Positions 1 to 5,958 of a stretch of 9,687 nucleotides of DNA are shown piece by piece. Source of the DNA: CAYVJW01 sp964451885 (GTDB lineage Bacteria > Patescibacteriota > Gracilibacteria > UBA4473). The stretch spans positions 1 to 9,687 of the forward strand of contig CAYVJW010000058.1 in assembly GCA_964451885.1 (NCBI GenBank), written 5' to 3'. Position numbers and translations under genes: made by a program. Below the pieces are notes generated by a model. It was not told where the DNA came from and ran no database searches. It was given only the letters and a program-made list of their open reading frames with translations. Each line of letters begins with the position of its first letter. Position 1 is the first letter of the stretch.

Positions 1-2021
1 CTCAAAAGCTGATATCTCCAAGAATGCAATTGGAAATCGGAAGATCTTTAGCTGTCGCGTATTTAATGACTTTTGCCCGAATAGTACTGAAGGAGGAAGA
101 TAAATTCAAGGCGATTATTGAAGCAATTTCTAACGCTGAAAATTTCAATGATGTCCGTACTATTTTTGAAAAAGCGATAAAGAAATTTTCCAAAGCTAGA
201 TTTTGGCTGTTTGATTCAGAGATTGTGATATTGGATCACGAAAATCAGCTCAATAGTGTCCATACAAATGCAGCTGTGGAAGAGGCCCTTGAAATGTTCG
301 ACTTACCGGAAAATGAATATTTTCCGAGATCCGGAGACGCTTTTGTGAAGATTACCAGAAGTGAAAAAGGGAATGCTTTGAGGGATTATATGCGTGAGGA
401 AAACATAAGAGGATTAACAGTAGCGATAGGAGACAGCCTAACCGACGACTTCCTCTGGACGGAAGTAGAAGGATTATATTTGCCGGTTTATTTGGGAAGG
501 GCTGAACAGGTAGCCGAGCATGCCCAGGTGATGGTGGCAAGACATAAAGGGGAAGATAATCTCAAGGATCGGCACACCGGAAAGCTTATCAGGCTTTTCT
601 TGAAAGCCATGCAAGATAAGAAAAAATATCATGAGCTTGGTTTTTTTGATCCGAAGAAAAAGGAGATCATAGTCGGGCCAAAAAAAGAACGGGTGAGAAA
701 TATAGAAGAATTTTCCGGATTTATATTTGATATGGACGGAGTTCTCTTCCGGGGGATGGAGTTAATCCCCGGGGCAGTGGAAACACTGCAGCAGCTGCAG
801 GAAGAAGGCCGGAATTTCGTATGCTTGACCAATAATTCAACCCGATCCAGAAGTGATTTCCAGAAAATTATTGATAATTTGGGCTTACCCATCGAAGCGG
901 AAAACATAATCCCCTCCACGTATGCTACCGCCGAGTATTTAAGAAAACGGGATCCGCAAGCAAAAATATATGTGATAGGCGCACCGGGATTGATGGAAGA
1001 GCTTAACCTGGCAGAGCTGCATATCACGAATAATCCTGAAGAAGCTGATTATCTCGTGACAGGCGCCGATCCGAATTTGAATTCCGACAAATTTGCAGCG
1101 GGGGTCAAAGCCTTGTCAGGAAAGGCGAAGTGGATAGCCGTCAGCGCAGACCGCTTGCATCCGACCCCGGAAGGAATGCATGCCGGAGGAGGGTCGATCG
1201 TGGGCGCGTTAAACCGTTTCAGCGGAAAGTTGCCGGATATTCTTACCTGCAAACCGTCGCGCGAAATCATGGAAGTAGCTCTAAAAAAACTGGGGCTGCA
1301 CGCCAGAGAAGCGCTCATGGTAGGAGACACACTCGCCTCCGATATCCGGGGAGGAAAAAATGCCGGTATTTCCACGTGTCTGGTTATGAGCGGGGCAACC
1401 TCAAAAAAAATACTGGAGCAGTCTCCCATAAATCCGGATTTTACGCTGGGGAGCGTCCAAGGAATATTGGACTGTCTGACGAAATCAAAACCTTCTAAAA
1501 AAGATAAAAAAGAAGCCTCTTCCGAGAAAGAAAATACTGAAAAGCCAAAGTCAAAAGAAAAAATTAAAAAAGCAGGCGTGTATGTCATAGGCAGTGATGC
1601 TTTTATTGAAAAATTAAAGGCAGAGGGATTTAAAATCGCTGAAAAACCGGAAACCGCCGAATATTTGGTCACTTGTCCAGGTCTTAATCTGGGGGTTGAT
1701 GAAATTAATGCCGGAGTTCAGGCTTTGCACAGCGGGGCGAAGTGGATAGTATACTCCGTCGCTTCTAAATTTTCAGATCCGTATAATACTCCGAAGCTTG
1801 AGGATTCACTTACAGAAGAGGTTAACTCCAGGAGCTATGGAGCATTATACGAGAAAAATCAAAAGCGAAGGGGTATAATGCGTGATGATAATTCAGGTGG
1901 AGGAACGGTAGATAGTAGTGGATTATTGGTGGGGGCGTTGAGTTATTGTGTAAAAAGAGATCCGGATTTTTTGGTGGGGGAGGGGCAACTCAGTGTTGCC
2001 CCTCTGAAAAAAAACGCCTAA
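1..2021 (+). CDS. HAD phosphatase fusion: HAD-IIB tail + NagD-like HAD-IIA + orphan cap-like domain (5' partial)
   Basis: The frame is open to the left edge, so the start lies outside; residue numbers here count from the ATG at 24, which has no Shine-Dalgarno sequence and would give 665 aa. Residues ~95-195 look like the end of a HAD-IIB / trehalose-phosphatase-like unit: a motif III lysine in EKGNAL (~115) and motif IV GDSLTDD (136-142). Its motif I must lie upstream. Residues ~230-485 are a complete HAD-IIA (NagD / phosphoglycolate phosphatase / AraL type) phosphatase: motif I DMDGV (236-240), motif II LTNNST (268-273), motif III CKPS (K410), motif IV GDTLASD (434-440), with a C2 cap between II and III. 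All catalytic residues are present, so it should be active; substrate unknown. A Lys/Glu/Ser linker (~486-517) leads to residues ~518-655, which resemble the HAD-IIA cap (YVIG, EYLVT, INAGVQAL, GAKWI, SGGG, VGAL) but have no HAD core. Cytoplasmic by appearance. Confidence 0.85.
   Translation, partial: QKLISPRMQLEIGRSLAVAYLMTFARIVLKEEDKFKAIIEAISNAENFNDVRTIFEKAIKKFSKARFWLFDSEIVILDHENQLNSVHTNAAVEEALEMFDLPENEYFPRSGDAFVKITRSEKGNALRDYMREENIRGLTVAIGDSLTDDFLWTEVEGLYLPVYLGRAEQVAEHAQVMVARHKGEDNLKDRHTGKLIRLFLKAMQDKKKYHELGFFDPKKKEIIVGPKKERVRNIEEFSGFIFDMDGVLFRGMELIPGAVETLQQLQEEGRNFVCLTNNSTRSRSDFQKIIDNLGLPIEAENIIPSTYATAEYLRKRDPQAKIYVIGAPGLMEELNLAELHITNNPEEADYLVTGADPNLNSDKFAAGVKALSGKAKWIAVSADRLHPTPEGMHAGGGSIVGALNRFSGKLPDILTCKPSREIMEVALKKLGLHAREALMVGDTLASDIRGGKNAGISTCLVMSGATSKKILEQSPINPDFTLGSVQGILDCLTKSKPSKKDKKEASSEKENTEKPKSKEKIKKAGVYVIGSDAFIEKLKAEGFKIAEKPETAEYLVTCPGLNLGVDEINAGVQALHSGAKWIVYSVASKFSDPYNTPKLEDSLTEEVNSRSYGALYEKNQKRRGIMRDDNSGGGTVDSSGLLVGALSYCVKRDPDFLVGEGQLSVAPLKKNA
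1980..2004. repeat. 10-bp perfect hairpin inside the 3' end of the HAD fusion gene
   Basis: GAGGGGCAAC (1980-1989), loop TCAGT, GTTGCCCCTC (1995-2004). It lies within the last codons of the plus-strand gene and about 20 nt past the stop of the converging minus-strand gene. On neither strand is it followed by a T-run: on the plus strand an A8 tract follows, and on the minus strand a T8 tract precedes it. It may slow polymerase or protect 3' ends between two convergent genes, but it is not a canonical intrinsic terminator. Confidence 0.6.
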
Positions 2022-2023
2022 CA

Positions 2024-3004
2024 TCACGGATTTCCCGAAAAACCGATTTTTCCCAGAGCGCTGGTTGTGACATCTTTCATCCGACTTGTTGCAGAAGATA
2101 CAGCATCAGTGGTGGCACTTGCCGCACCGGAAATAGCGTTGGTAGTAGCATTGGTTGCGGAGGAAAGAGCTCCTACGGTAGTACTTGCTGCGGAAGAAAC
2201 AGCGCCTGTGGCAGCATTTGTCGCACCAGAGATAGCGTTGGTGGTAGCATTGGTTGCAGAGGAAAAAGCTCCTACAGTAGTACTTGCCGCGGAAGAAACA
2301 GTGCCTGCGACAGCACTTGCTGCACCGGAAATAGCCCCAGTGGCCGACTCTATCATTCGGTCGGATAGAGGACGCATTCCCACAACCCGTTCCAACAATT
2401 TTTTGACGTTTTGCTGTAAAACCCCTGTCACGGCGAACATCTCGGGAGTCGACACTCCCAAAAGGTCAGATTGAAGTTGTTGTCCCTGGGCTCTCAGTTT
2501 CGCTACTTCGGTCGGGATATGGGCATGCGCCAATTTTTTCCCCGAAAACCACCCGCCGAATTCTTTGTCCTGAGGAACTTTCCCCAGTGTTTCGATGACC
2601 TCCTCAAGAACGGAAAAGATGGCATCCAGTCTTTGTTTGATTTCATCAGGAAGACCGATTCCCGCCTTTGTGCTCACTTTTTTCAGGAAGTTCCGAACTC
2701 TTTTGTCGAGGCTACAAATAGAATCGCGTTCTCCTGACTCCGAGCTTGCTTCCGAACGAAGGTTTCCCAACTCTTTTAAGAAGACTCCACGTGCGTTTTC
2801 CCAGGAAGGGAAAAAAATGCCGGGAACTTTGACAGTTGCTTCCGGCGCTACCTGAGAAATTGCTTCCTCGGCTTGCCGGAGCCGATGCTGGATATTGGCA
2901 ATTTTATCTTGCCATCCTCTTTCCCTCGAGGGTCCGCTCGAGGACCCGAAAAGAACCGCATCCAGTAAGCTATCCAGAAGCATTTCTCCTAGAATGTCAA
3001 TCAT
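2024..3004 (-). CDS. Unrecognised protein with C-terminal 11-residue (hendecad) Ser/Ala/Thr repeats
   Basis: 326 aa; family not recognised. The start at 3004 is chosen because GGAGGTG sits 6 nt before it; the longer frame to 3037 has no such site. Residues 1-19 are a short amphipathic stretch rich in Leu/Ile, without a clear signal peptide. Residues ~30-210 are helical and charged (e.g. RLRQAEEAI, FLKKV, VLEEVIETLGKV), with one cysteine (97). Residues ~226-313 are eight tandem 11-mers of the type SSATNATTNAI, SGATNAATGAV, SSAASTTVGAL, almost without charge. A large aliphatic residue recurs every 11, with Ala at +3 and Thr/Val at +7, which fits a 3-4-4 hendecad helix stripe. Such a helix could pack as a right-handed coiled coil or lie on a membrane surface; this is inference. 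No homologous function is claimed. It converges with the HAD fusion gene (2-nt gap). Confidence 0.75.
   Translation of the reverse strand: MIDILGEMLLDSLLDAVLFGSSSGPSRERGWQDKIANIQHRLRQAEEAISQVAPEATVKVPGIFFPSWENARGVFLKELGNLRSEASSESGERDSICSLDKRVRNFLKKVSTKAGIGLPDEIKQRLDAIFSVLEEVIETLGKVPQDKEFGGWFSGKKLAHAHIPTEVAKLRAQGQQLQSDLLGVSTPEMFAVTGVLQQNVKKLLERVVGMRPLSDRMIESATGAISGAASAVAGTVSSAASTTVGAFSSATNATTNAISGATNAATGAVSSAASTTVGALSSATNATTNAISGAASATTDAVSSATSRMKDVTTSALGKIGFSGNP
2099..2296 (-). repeat. Two tandem 99-bp coding repeats (3 x 11 codons each)
   Basis: Minus-strand copy 1 is 2296-2198 (residues 237-269) and copy 2 is 2197-2099 (residues 270-302). The proteins match at 28 of 33 positions, while the DNA also differs at synonymous sites. 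This points to an older in-frame duplication kept under protein-level selection rather than a fresh slippage event. Each 99-bp unit is itself three 33-bp units. Confidence 0.85.
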
Positions 3005-3008
3005 TTTA

Positions 3009-3015
3009 CACCTCC
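3009..3015 (-). promoter_or_regulatory. Strong Shine-Dalgarno site GGAGGTG
   Basis: GGAGGTG followed by TAAA and then the ATG at 3004. This decides the start of the hendecad-repeat protein and contrasts with the SD-less starts elsewhere in the window. Confidence 0.8.
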
Positions 3016-3043
3016 GTTTCAAGATTAAAAGGGACATGTTTAA

Positions 3044-3061
3044 AGAGGGGGATTCCCCTCT
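3044..3061 (-). promoter_or_regulatory. 7-bp hairpin in the leader of the hendecad-repeat gene
   Basis: On the minus strand AGAGGGG, loop AATC, CCCCTCT, then TTTAAAC. It lies about 40 nt upstream of the ATG at 3004. The short T-run could make it a weak attenuator or upstream terminator; a TTTAAT (-10-like, 3024-3029) between it and the SD would give a very short leader instead. Sequence alone cannot decide between these. Confidence 0.3.
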
Positions 3062-3135
3062 CCGAGAATTCGTGATATCAAAGAACGTGGTATTTTTTTA
3101 CTCAAAAAAACAAAAAAGTCAAAAAATCCTCCAAC

Positions 3136-3163
3136 TTGACAGAAAAAGATAATTGAATAAATT
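3136..3163 (+). promoter_or_regulatory. Candidate sigma-70-type promoter for the membrane protein at 3298
   Basis: TTGACA (3136-3141) is a perfect -35 match, followed after 16 nt by TAAATT (3158-3163), a 4-of-6 match to the -10 consensus. It would give a leader of about 125-130 nt containing the hairpin at 3203-3244. It is the best plus-strand promoter in the 293-bp gene-free stretch 3005-3297. Confidence 0.4.
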
Positions 3164-3202
3164 GCAACCGCCTCAGTTCTTTGAAAATACGAAAGGCACC
3201 TT

Positions 3203-3244
3203 TTTATTCGCAAGGGAAGCAATCTCTCTCCACATGCGAATAAA
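3203..3244 (+). promoter_or_regulatory. 10-bp stem-loop in the 5' leader of the membrane protein gene
   Basis: TTTATTCGCA (3203-3212) pairs perfectly with TGCGAATAAA (3235-3244) around a 22-nt pyrimidine-rich loop (CTCTCTCC). It ends 53 nt before the ATG at 3298 and leaves the SD at 3285-3290 free. There is no T-run, so it is not a terminator. Leader structure or a protein-binding site is possible; it matches no riboswitch I know. Confidence 0.4.
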
Positions 3245-3284
3245 TGTTAACGTGTATTGATGAAACCATCTACCGACAAACGAC

Positions 3285-3290
3285 AAGGAG
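3285..3290 (+). promoter_or_regulatory. Shine-Dalgarno site AAGGAG
   Basis: AAGGAG 7 nt upstream of the ATG at 3298. It decides this start over the in-frame ATG at 3244, which lies at the edge of the leader hairpin and has no SD. Confidence 0.8.
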
Positions 3291-3297
3291 AAGGACA

Positions 3298-4227
3298 ATG
3301 ACCAAAGAAGACGATGCAAAAAACGTACGCATGAGCGGCATGGTTGTCCGCGATGGTATTTTGGCTACAAATGACGGACCCCACAAAGGAAAGACATTTT
3401 CTTTTGATCAAGACACGGCTTCCCCTTATATCCCGCATGGAACAGGGACCGAGTTCGATTGCCGTGAAGGATCCTTTATCGCCGAAAATGTGGAGTTGAA
3501 CGAAGACGCACGCAAAAGAGAAAAAGCACAGAGAGCCAAGGATATCAAAGAGGAAAGAAAAGAACTGTTCACCGTCGTCCTTGGCATCTTTTCGATCATT
3601 GTTCTCCCAATAGCGGTCATCGCACTGGACTGGTACACGGGGAATCTTACGATCTTGCGGGTAATCGCTCTGGCTGTCGTGTGGGTGATTCTCGTGTTTG
3701 GCACACTCTCCCAGCTATCTGAGGAGTTCGGTAGTTTTGGTGGCGCAATCTGGACGCTGACAATGTTCCTCATTGTGTACGGCGGGCTCTCCTGCTCCGT
3801 TTTCTCCCCACTTTTCCGTGCGAAAGAAGTCGCGTTCGTGGATGGGCACCCCTATATCGAATGGCACGTTTTCCGAACTCCGTGGAGTTCTGTACGCTGG
3901 GAGCCGCTTTACCAGGAAGGCCTCTGGGGAAAAAGCAAAGACGGCGTAGTAATGAAGCTGCGATTCCATGAAGATGTGGCAATCGTCGATTCATCTTCTC
4001 GAAAAATACTCGGGAATGATTTCGTGCGGAAAATGCACAATCAGCAAGCCGCCGCCTGGAAGACAATCTCTCCGCGACACACGCTGAAGCAGTGGCAGGA
4101 TTCCTCCCCGGAAGGCTTCGAAAGAAAGATTCTTCCCGAACTATGGAAAGCTCGCTCGGCCCTTCCCGGCGTGACCATCGAAATCACCGAATTAACACTG
4201 GCTACGGTGGTCGTCCTGGACGAGTAA
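3298..4227 (+). CDS. Three-helix membrane protein with CSD-like N-terminus, unrecognised
   Basis: 309 aa; not firmly recognised. Residues ~11-67 (SGMVVRDG, NDGPHKGKTFSF, GTEFDCREG, AENVE) have the spacing of a cold-shock/OB-fold domain (G.V, F.F, G..V.F, A.NV), but the aromatic RNA-binding residues are poorly kept, so this is a weak suggestion. A basic/acidic linker (~70-88) precedes three membrane segments at about 89-110, 118-139 and 148-172. The soluble C-terminal part (173-309) contains SKDGVVMKLRFHEDVAIVD and, near the end, LPGVTIEITEL, which recall the order of elements in SPFH/band-7 domains; this too is inference. The base composition is visibly richer in G+C than its neighbours (32 of 60 bases G+C in 3661-3720 against 19 of 60 in 8041-8100), with many CTC/ATC/GTC codons, so transfer or different codon selection is possible. 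It stands alone, convergent with carB. Confidence 0.7.
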   Translation: MTKEDDAKNVRMSGMVVRDGILATNDGPHKGKTFSFDQDTASPYIPHGTGTEFDCREGSFIAENVELNEDARKREKAQRAKDIKEERKELFTVVLGIFSIIVLPIAVIALDWYTGNLTILRVIALAVVWVILVFGTLSQLSEEFGSFGGAIWTLTMFLIVYGGLSCSVFSPLFRAKEVAFVDGHPYIEWHVFRTPWSSVRWEPLYQEGLWGKSKDGVVMKLRFHEDVAIVDSSSRKILGNDFVRKMHNQQAAAWKTISPRHTLKQWQDSSPEGFERKILPELWKARSALPGVTIEITELTLATVVVLDE

Positions 4228-4252
4228 GAAAAAAGGTTTCATCAGTCAACCG

Positions 4253-4282
4253 GGAGGGGACAAGCTAAAAACTTGCCCCTCC
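4253..4282. repeat. Convergent intergenic hairpin (11 bp, one bulged A)
   Basis: GGAGGGG-A-CAAG (4253-4264), loop CTAAAAA, CTTGCCCCTCC (4272-4282). It sits 8 nt past the carB stop on the minus strand and 25 nt past the stop of the plus-strand membrane protein gene. It probably serves transcript ends of both genes, but no T-run follows directly on either strand (the T6 on the minus strand is about 18 nt away). It resembles the hairpin at 1980-2004. Confidence 0.5.
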
Positions 4283-4290
4283 TACTCACC

Positions 4291-5856
4291 CTACCCCTGT
4301 TCCGCCCTCTCCTTATAACTCAAAACTTTCAGCCCATCTAAATCGGGGAATTTTTCCAAACTTCGTACCAATAATTTTGCCAGCTGCAGATTCGTGATCA
4401 AAGGAATATTTTGGTCGATTGCCTTTCTGCGGATCAGATATCCGTCCGAAATTTCTTCATGGGAAAATTTATTGGGCGTATTTATGACCATAGAAACCCC
4501 TCTTTCTTCGATCAGATCTGCCACATTGGGATGGGAGCCTGAAGATATTTTATAAGCCATATCACACGCAAGCCCGTTTTCCTGTAAGAATTTCGCTGTG
4601 TTTTCCGTTCCGACAAAAGTGAAGCCTGATTTTTTTAAACGTTTAGCAACGGATAGGAAATCAATTTTGTCTTTTAATTTCCCTAAGGTAATAAGAATCC
4701 TGGATTTTTTTGGAGGAATAACAAATCCGACTGAAATAAGGCTTTTTAAAAATGCCTCTTCTTCCGTTTCTCCAAAACAAGCTACTTCTCCAGTAGAACT
4801 CATTTCCACCCCTAACATCGGGTCGGCCCCTTTTAGCCGGGAAAAGGAAAACTGGGCGGCTTTCACTCCTACTGCCCGGATGTCCAACGGGTTTTTTTCC
4901 TGCGAGGGAACATTCTCTCCCATCCAAATGCGGGTGGCAATTTCAATGAAATTCTGCCCCAATACTTTTGATACGAAAGGGAATGACCGTGATGCTCGCA
5001 GATTACATTCAATGACTTTTATTTCGTTACTACGTGCCAAAAACTGAATATTAAACGGTCCGGAAATTTGTAACTTCCGGGCTAGTTTTTGGGCTATTTT
5101 CCGTACCCGGCGTACGGTTTCCAGGTATAAATTTTGCGGAGGCAGGACGATCGTTGCGTCTCCCGAGTGAACTCCTGCGTTTTCAACGTGTTCGGCTATG
5201 GCGGAGCAAATTATTTCTCCTTCGTTTGCCACGCCATCAAATTCTATTTCTTTTGCATTGGATTCGAATTTTGAGATCACCACTGCCGCACGGGAAGTAC
5301 CGACCGCCATTTCTAAATATTTCTTCAATGATTCTTCGCAAGTAGCAATGGCCATAGCTGCTCCGGAAAGGACAAAACTGGGCCTAACCAATACGGGAAA
5401 TCCTACTTTTTTGGCAAAATCAAAGGCTTTATCCATATGAGAAAAGCTGTTCCACCGCGGCTGATCGATCTTTAATTCATCGCATAACGATGAAAACTTT
5501 TTTCGATCTTCACAGGAATCAACCGAATCAATAGATGTCCCTAATAACGGGATATTAAATTTTTCAAGTTCCACCGCCATGTTTTGGGCAATCTGACCGC
5601 CTGTGGAAAAAATAACTCCGTCCGGTTTTTCTTTTTCACAAATATCCATAACCCGCTCAAGCGTAAGTTCTTCGAAATATAAGCGGTCACATTCATCAAA
5701 ATCCGTTGAGACTGTTTCGGGATTTGAGTTTATAAAAATCGTTTCGTGTCCGAGTTTTCGCAATGTTCGCAAAACCTGCACCCCGCACCAATCAAACTCT
5801 ACGGAACTTCCGATGCAGTATGAGCCGGAACCTATAATTAGGATTTTCTTTTTCAT
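4291..5856 (-). CDS. carB: Carbamoyl-phosphate synthase large chain, C-terminal half only (CarB2-like)
   Basis: 521 aa, about half of a normal CarB (~1,070 aa). It starts where the second synthetase unit of full-length CarB starts: KILIIGSGSYCIGSSVEFDWC (pre-ATP-grasp domain), NPETVSTDFD (45-54), an ATP-grasp domain (~115-330) with VRPSFVLSGAAM (157-168), SKFESNAKEIEFD, EHVENAGVHSGDA (222-234) and ECNLRASRSFPFVSK (283-297), then an MGS-like allosteric domain (~385-500). This half phosphorylates carbamate in the two-step synthase; the first half would make carboxyphosphate and carbamate. Wording such as GSSVEFDW, SGAAM and RSFPFVSK matches CAD/CPS1 and Bacteroidetes CarB rather than the enterobacterial type. 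The start at 5856 (MKKKIL) replaces a longer frame to 5898 that runs into the promoter repeat. The frame is clean, so this is not decay. No N-terminal half or carA lies in the window. No SD; leaderless start likely. Confidence 0.9.
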   Translation of the reverse strand: MKKKILIIGSGSYCIGSSVEFDWCGVQVLRTLRKLGHETIFINSNPETVSTDFDECDRLYFEELTLERVMDICEKEKPDGVIFSTGGQIAQNMAVELEKFNIPLLGTSIDSVDSCEDRKKFSSLCDELKIDQPRWNSFSHMDKAFDFAKKVGFPVLVRPSFVLSGAAMAIATCEESLKKYLEMAVGTSRAAVVISKFESNAKEIEFDGVANEGEIICSAIAEHVENAGVHSGDATIVLPPQNLYLETVRRVRKIAQKLARKLQISGPFNIQFLARSNEIKVIECNLRASRSFPFVSKVLGQNFIEIATRIWMGENVPSQEKNPLDIRAVGVKAAQFSFSRLKGADPMLGVEMSSTGEVACFGETEEEAFLKSLISVGFVIPPKKSRILITLGKLKDKIDFLSVAKRLKKSGFTFVGTENTAKFLQENGLACDMAYKISSGSHPNVADLIEERGVSMVINTPNKFSHEEISDGYLIRRKAIDQNIPLITNLQLAKLLVRSLEKFPDLDGLKVLSYKERAEQG

Positions 5857-5863
5857 TGTGTTG

Positions 5864-5891
5864 ATTGTAATTAATAAGGGACAAGTGGCAA
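5864..5891 (-). promoter_or_regulatory. carB promoter TTGCCA-N16-TACAAT, 7 nt before ATG
   Basis: On the minus strand TTGCCA (5891-5886), a 16-nt spacer, then TACAAT (5869-5864), with 7 nt to the ATG at 5856. Transcription would begin at or one base before the ATG, predicting a leaderless mRNA. The -35 box lies within the inverted-repeat arm 5876-5893. Confidence 0.6.
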
Positions 5892-5938
5892 GGGGCAAAG
5901 AAAAAAACTTACTCCTTGATCCTTGCCACTTGTCCCTT
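5876..5938. repeat. 18-bp perfect inverted repeat forming a mirror-image divergent promoter
   Basis: AAGGGACAAGTGGCAAGG (5876-5893) and its exact reverse complement CCTTGCCACTTGTCCCTT (5921-5938), separated by 27 bp. Each arm supplies the -35 box TTGCCA for the gene on its side. The likeness continues outward on both sides through TACAATC and a 7-nt gap to ATGAAAAA, so about 45 bp are duplicated in inverted orientation. As transcription should start outside the arms, the repeat acts on DNA rather than as an RNA hairpin. It could be an operator for a dimeric regulator, or a duplicated promoter block. Confidence 0.75.
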
Positions 5939-5951
5939 GTTTTACTACAAT
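5923..5951 (+). promoter_or_regulatory. Thioredoxin-CcdA gene promoter TTGCCA-N17-TACAAT, 7 nt before ATG
   Basis: TTGCCA (5923-5928), a 17-nt spacer and TACAAT (5946-5951), with the ATG at 5959 after 7 nt. The arrangement mirrors the carB side. No SD is present, so a leaderless transcript is predicted. Confidence 0.6.
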
Positions 5952-5958
5952 CTCCGCG

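Noticed and set aside
1049..1672. 207-codon open frame on the minus strand under the HAD fusion gene
   Set aside because: It mirrors a strongly coding plus-strand region with intact HAD motifs, has no SD, and its product is a Ser/Phe-rich antisense shadow.
1946..2474. Plus-strand open frames (Cys/Gly/Ser-rich at 1946-2368; Ala/Val-rich at 2067-2474) opposite the repeat protein
   Set aside because: The repetitive products are the complement of the 11-codon repeats. The minus-strand frame has a strong SD, a normal start and plausible helical sequence.
3005..3297. Small plus- and minus-strand frames in the intergenic stretch
   Set aside because: They cross the hairpins and the likely promoter, lack SD sites and give low-complexity Lys/Phe-rich products.
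3258..4244. 10-bp inverted repeat TGATGAAACC / GGTTTCATCA flanking the G+C-richer membrane protein gene
   Set aside because: It could mark an inserted cassette, but 10 bp over 1 kb is close to chance expectation and there is no target-site duplication.
4291..5856. carB as a truncated pseudogene
   Set aside because: It begins precisely at the domain boundary with its own promoter-like sequence, has no frameshift or internal stop, and keeps the ATP-grasp and MGS motifs.
5857..5958. Upstream in-frame starts for carB (5898) and the thioredoxin gene (5923)
   Set aside because: Both would put the first codons in the inverted promoter repeat, and their extra residues (MPLATCPL, MPLVPCF) are the repeat translated. 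Starting at 5856 and 5959 gives MKKKIL and a clean signal peptide.
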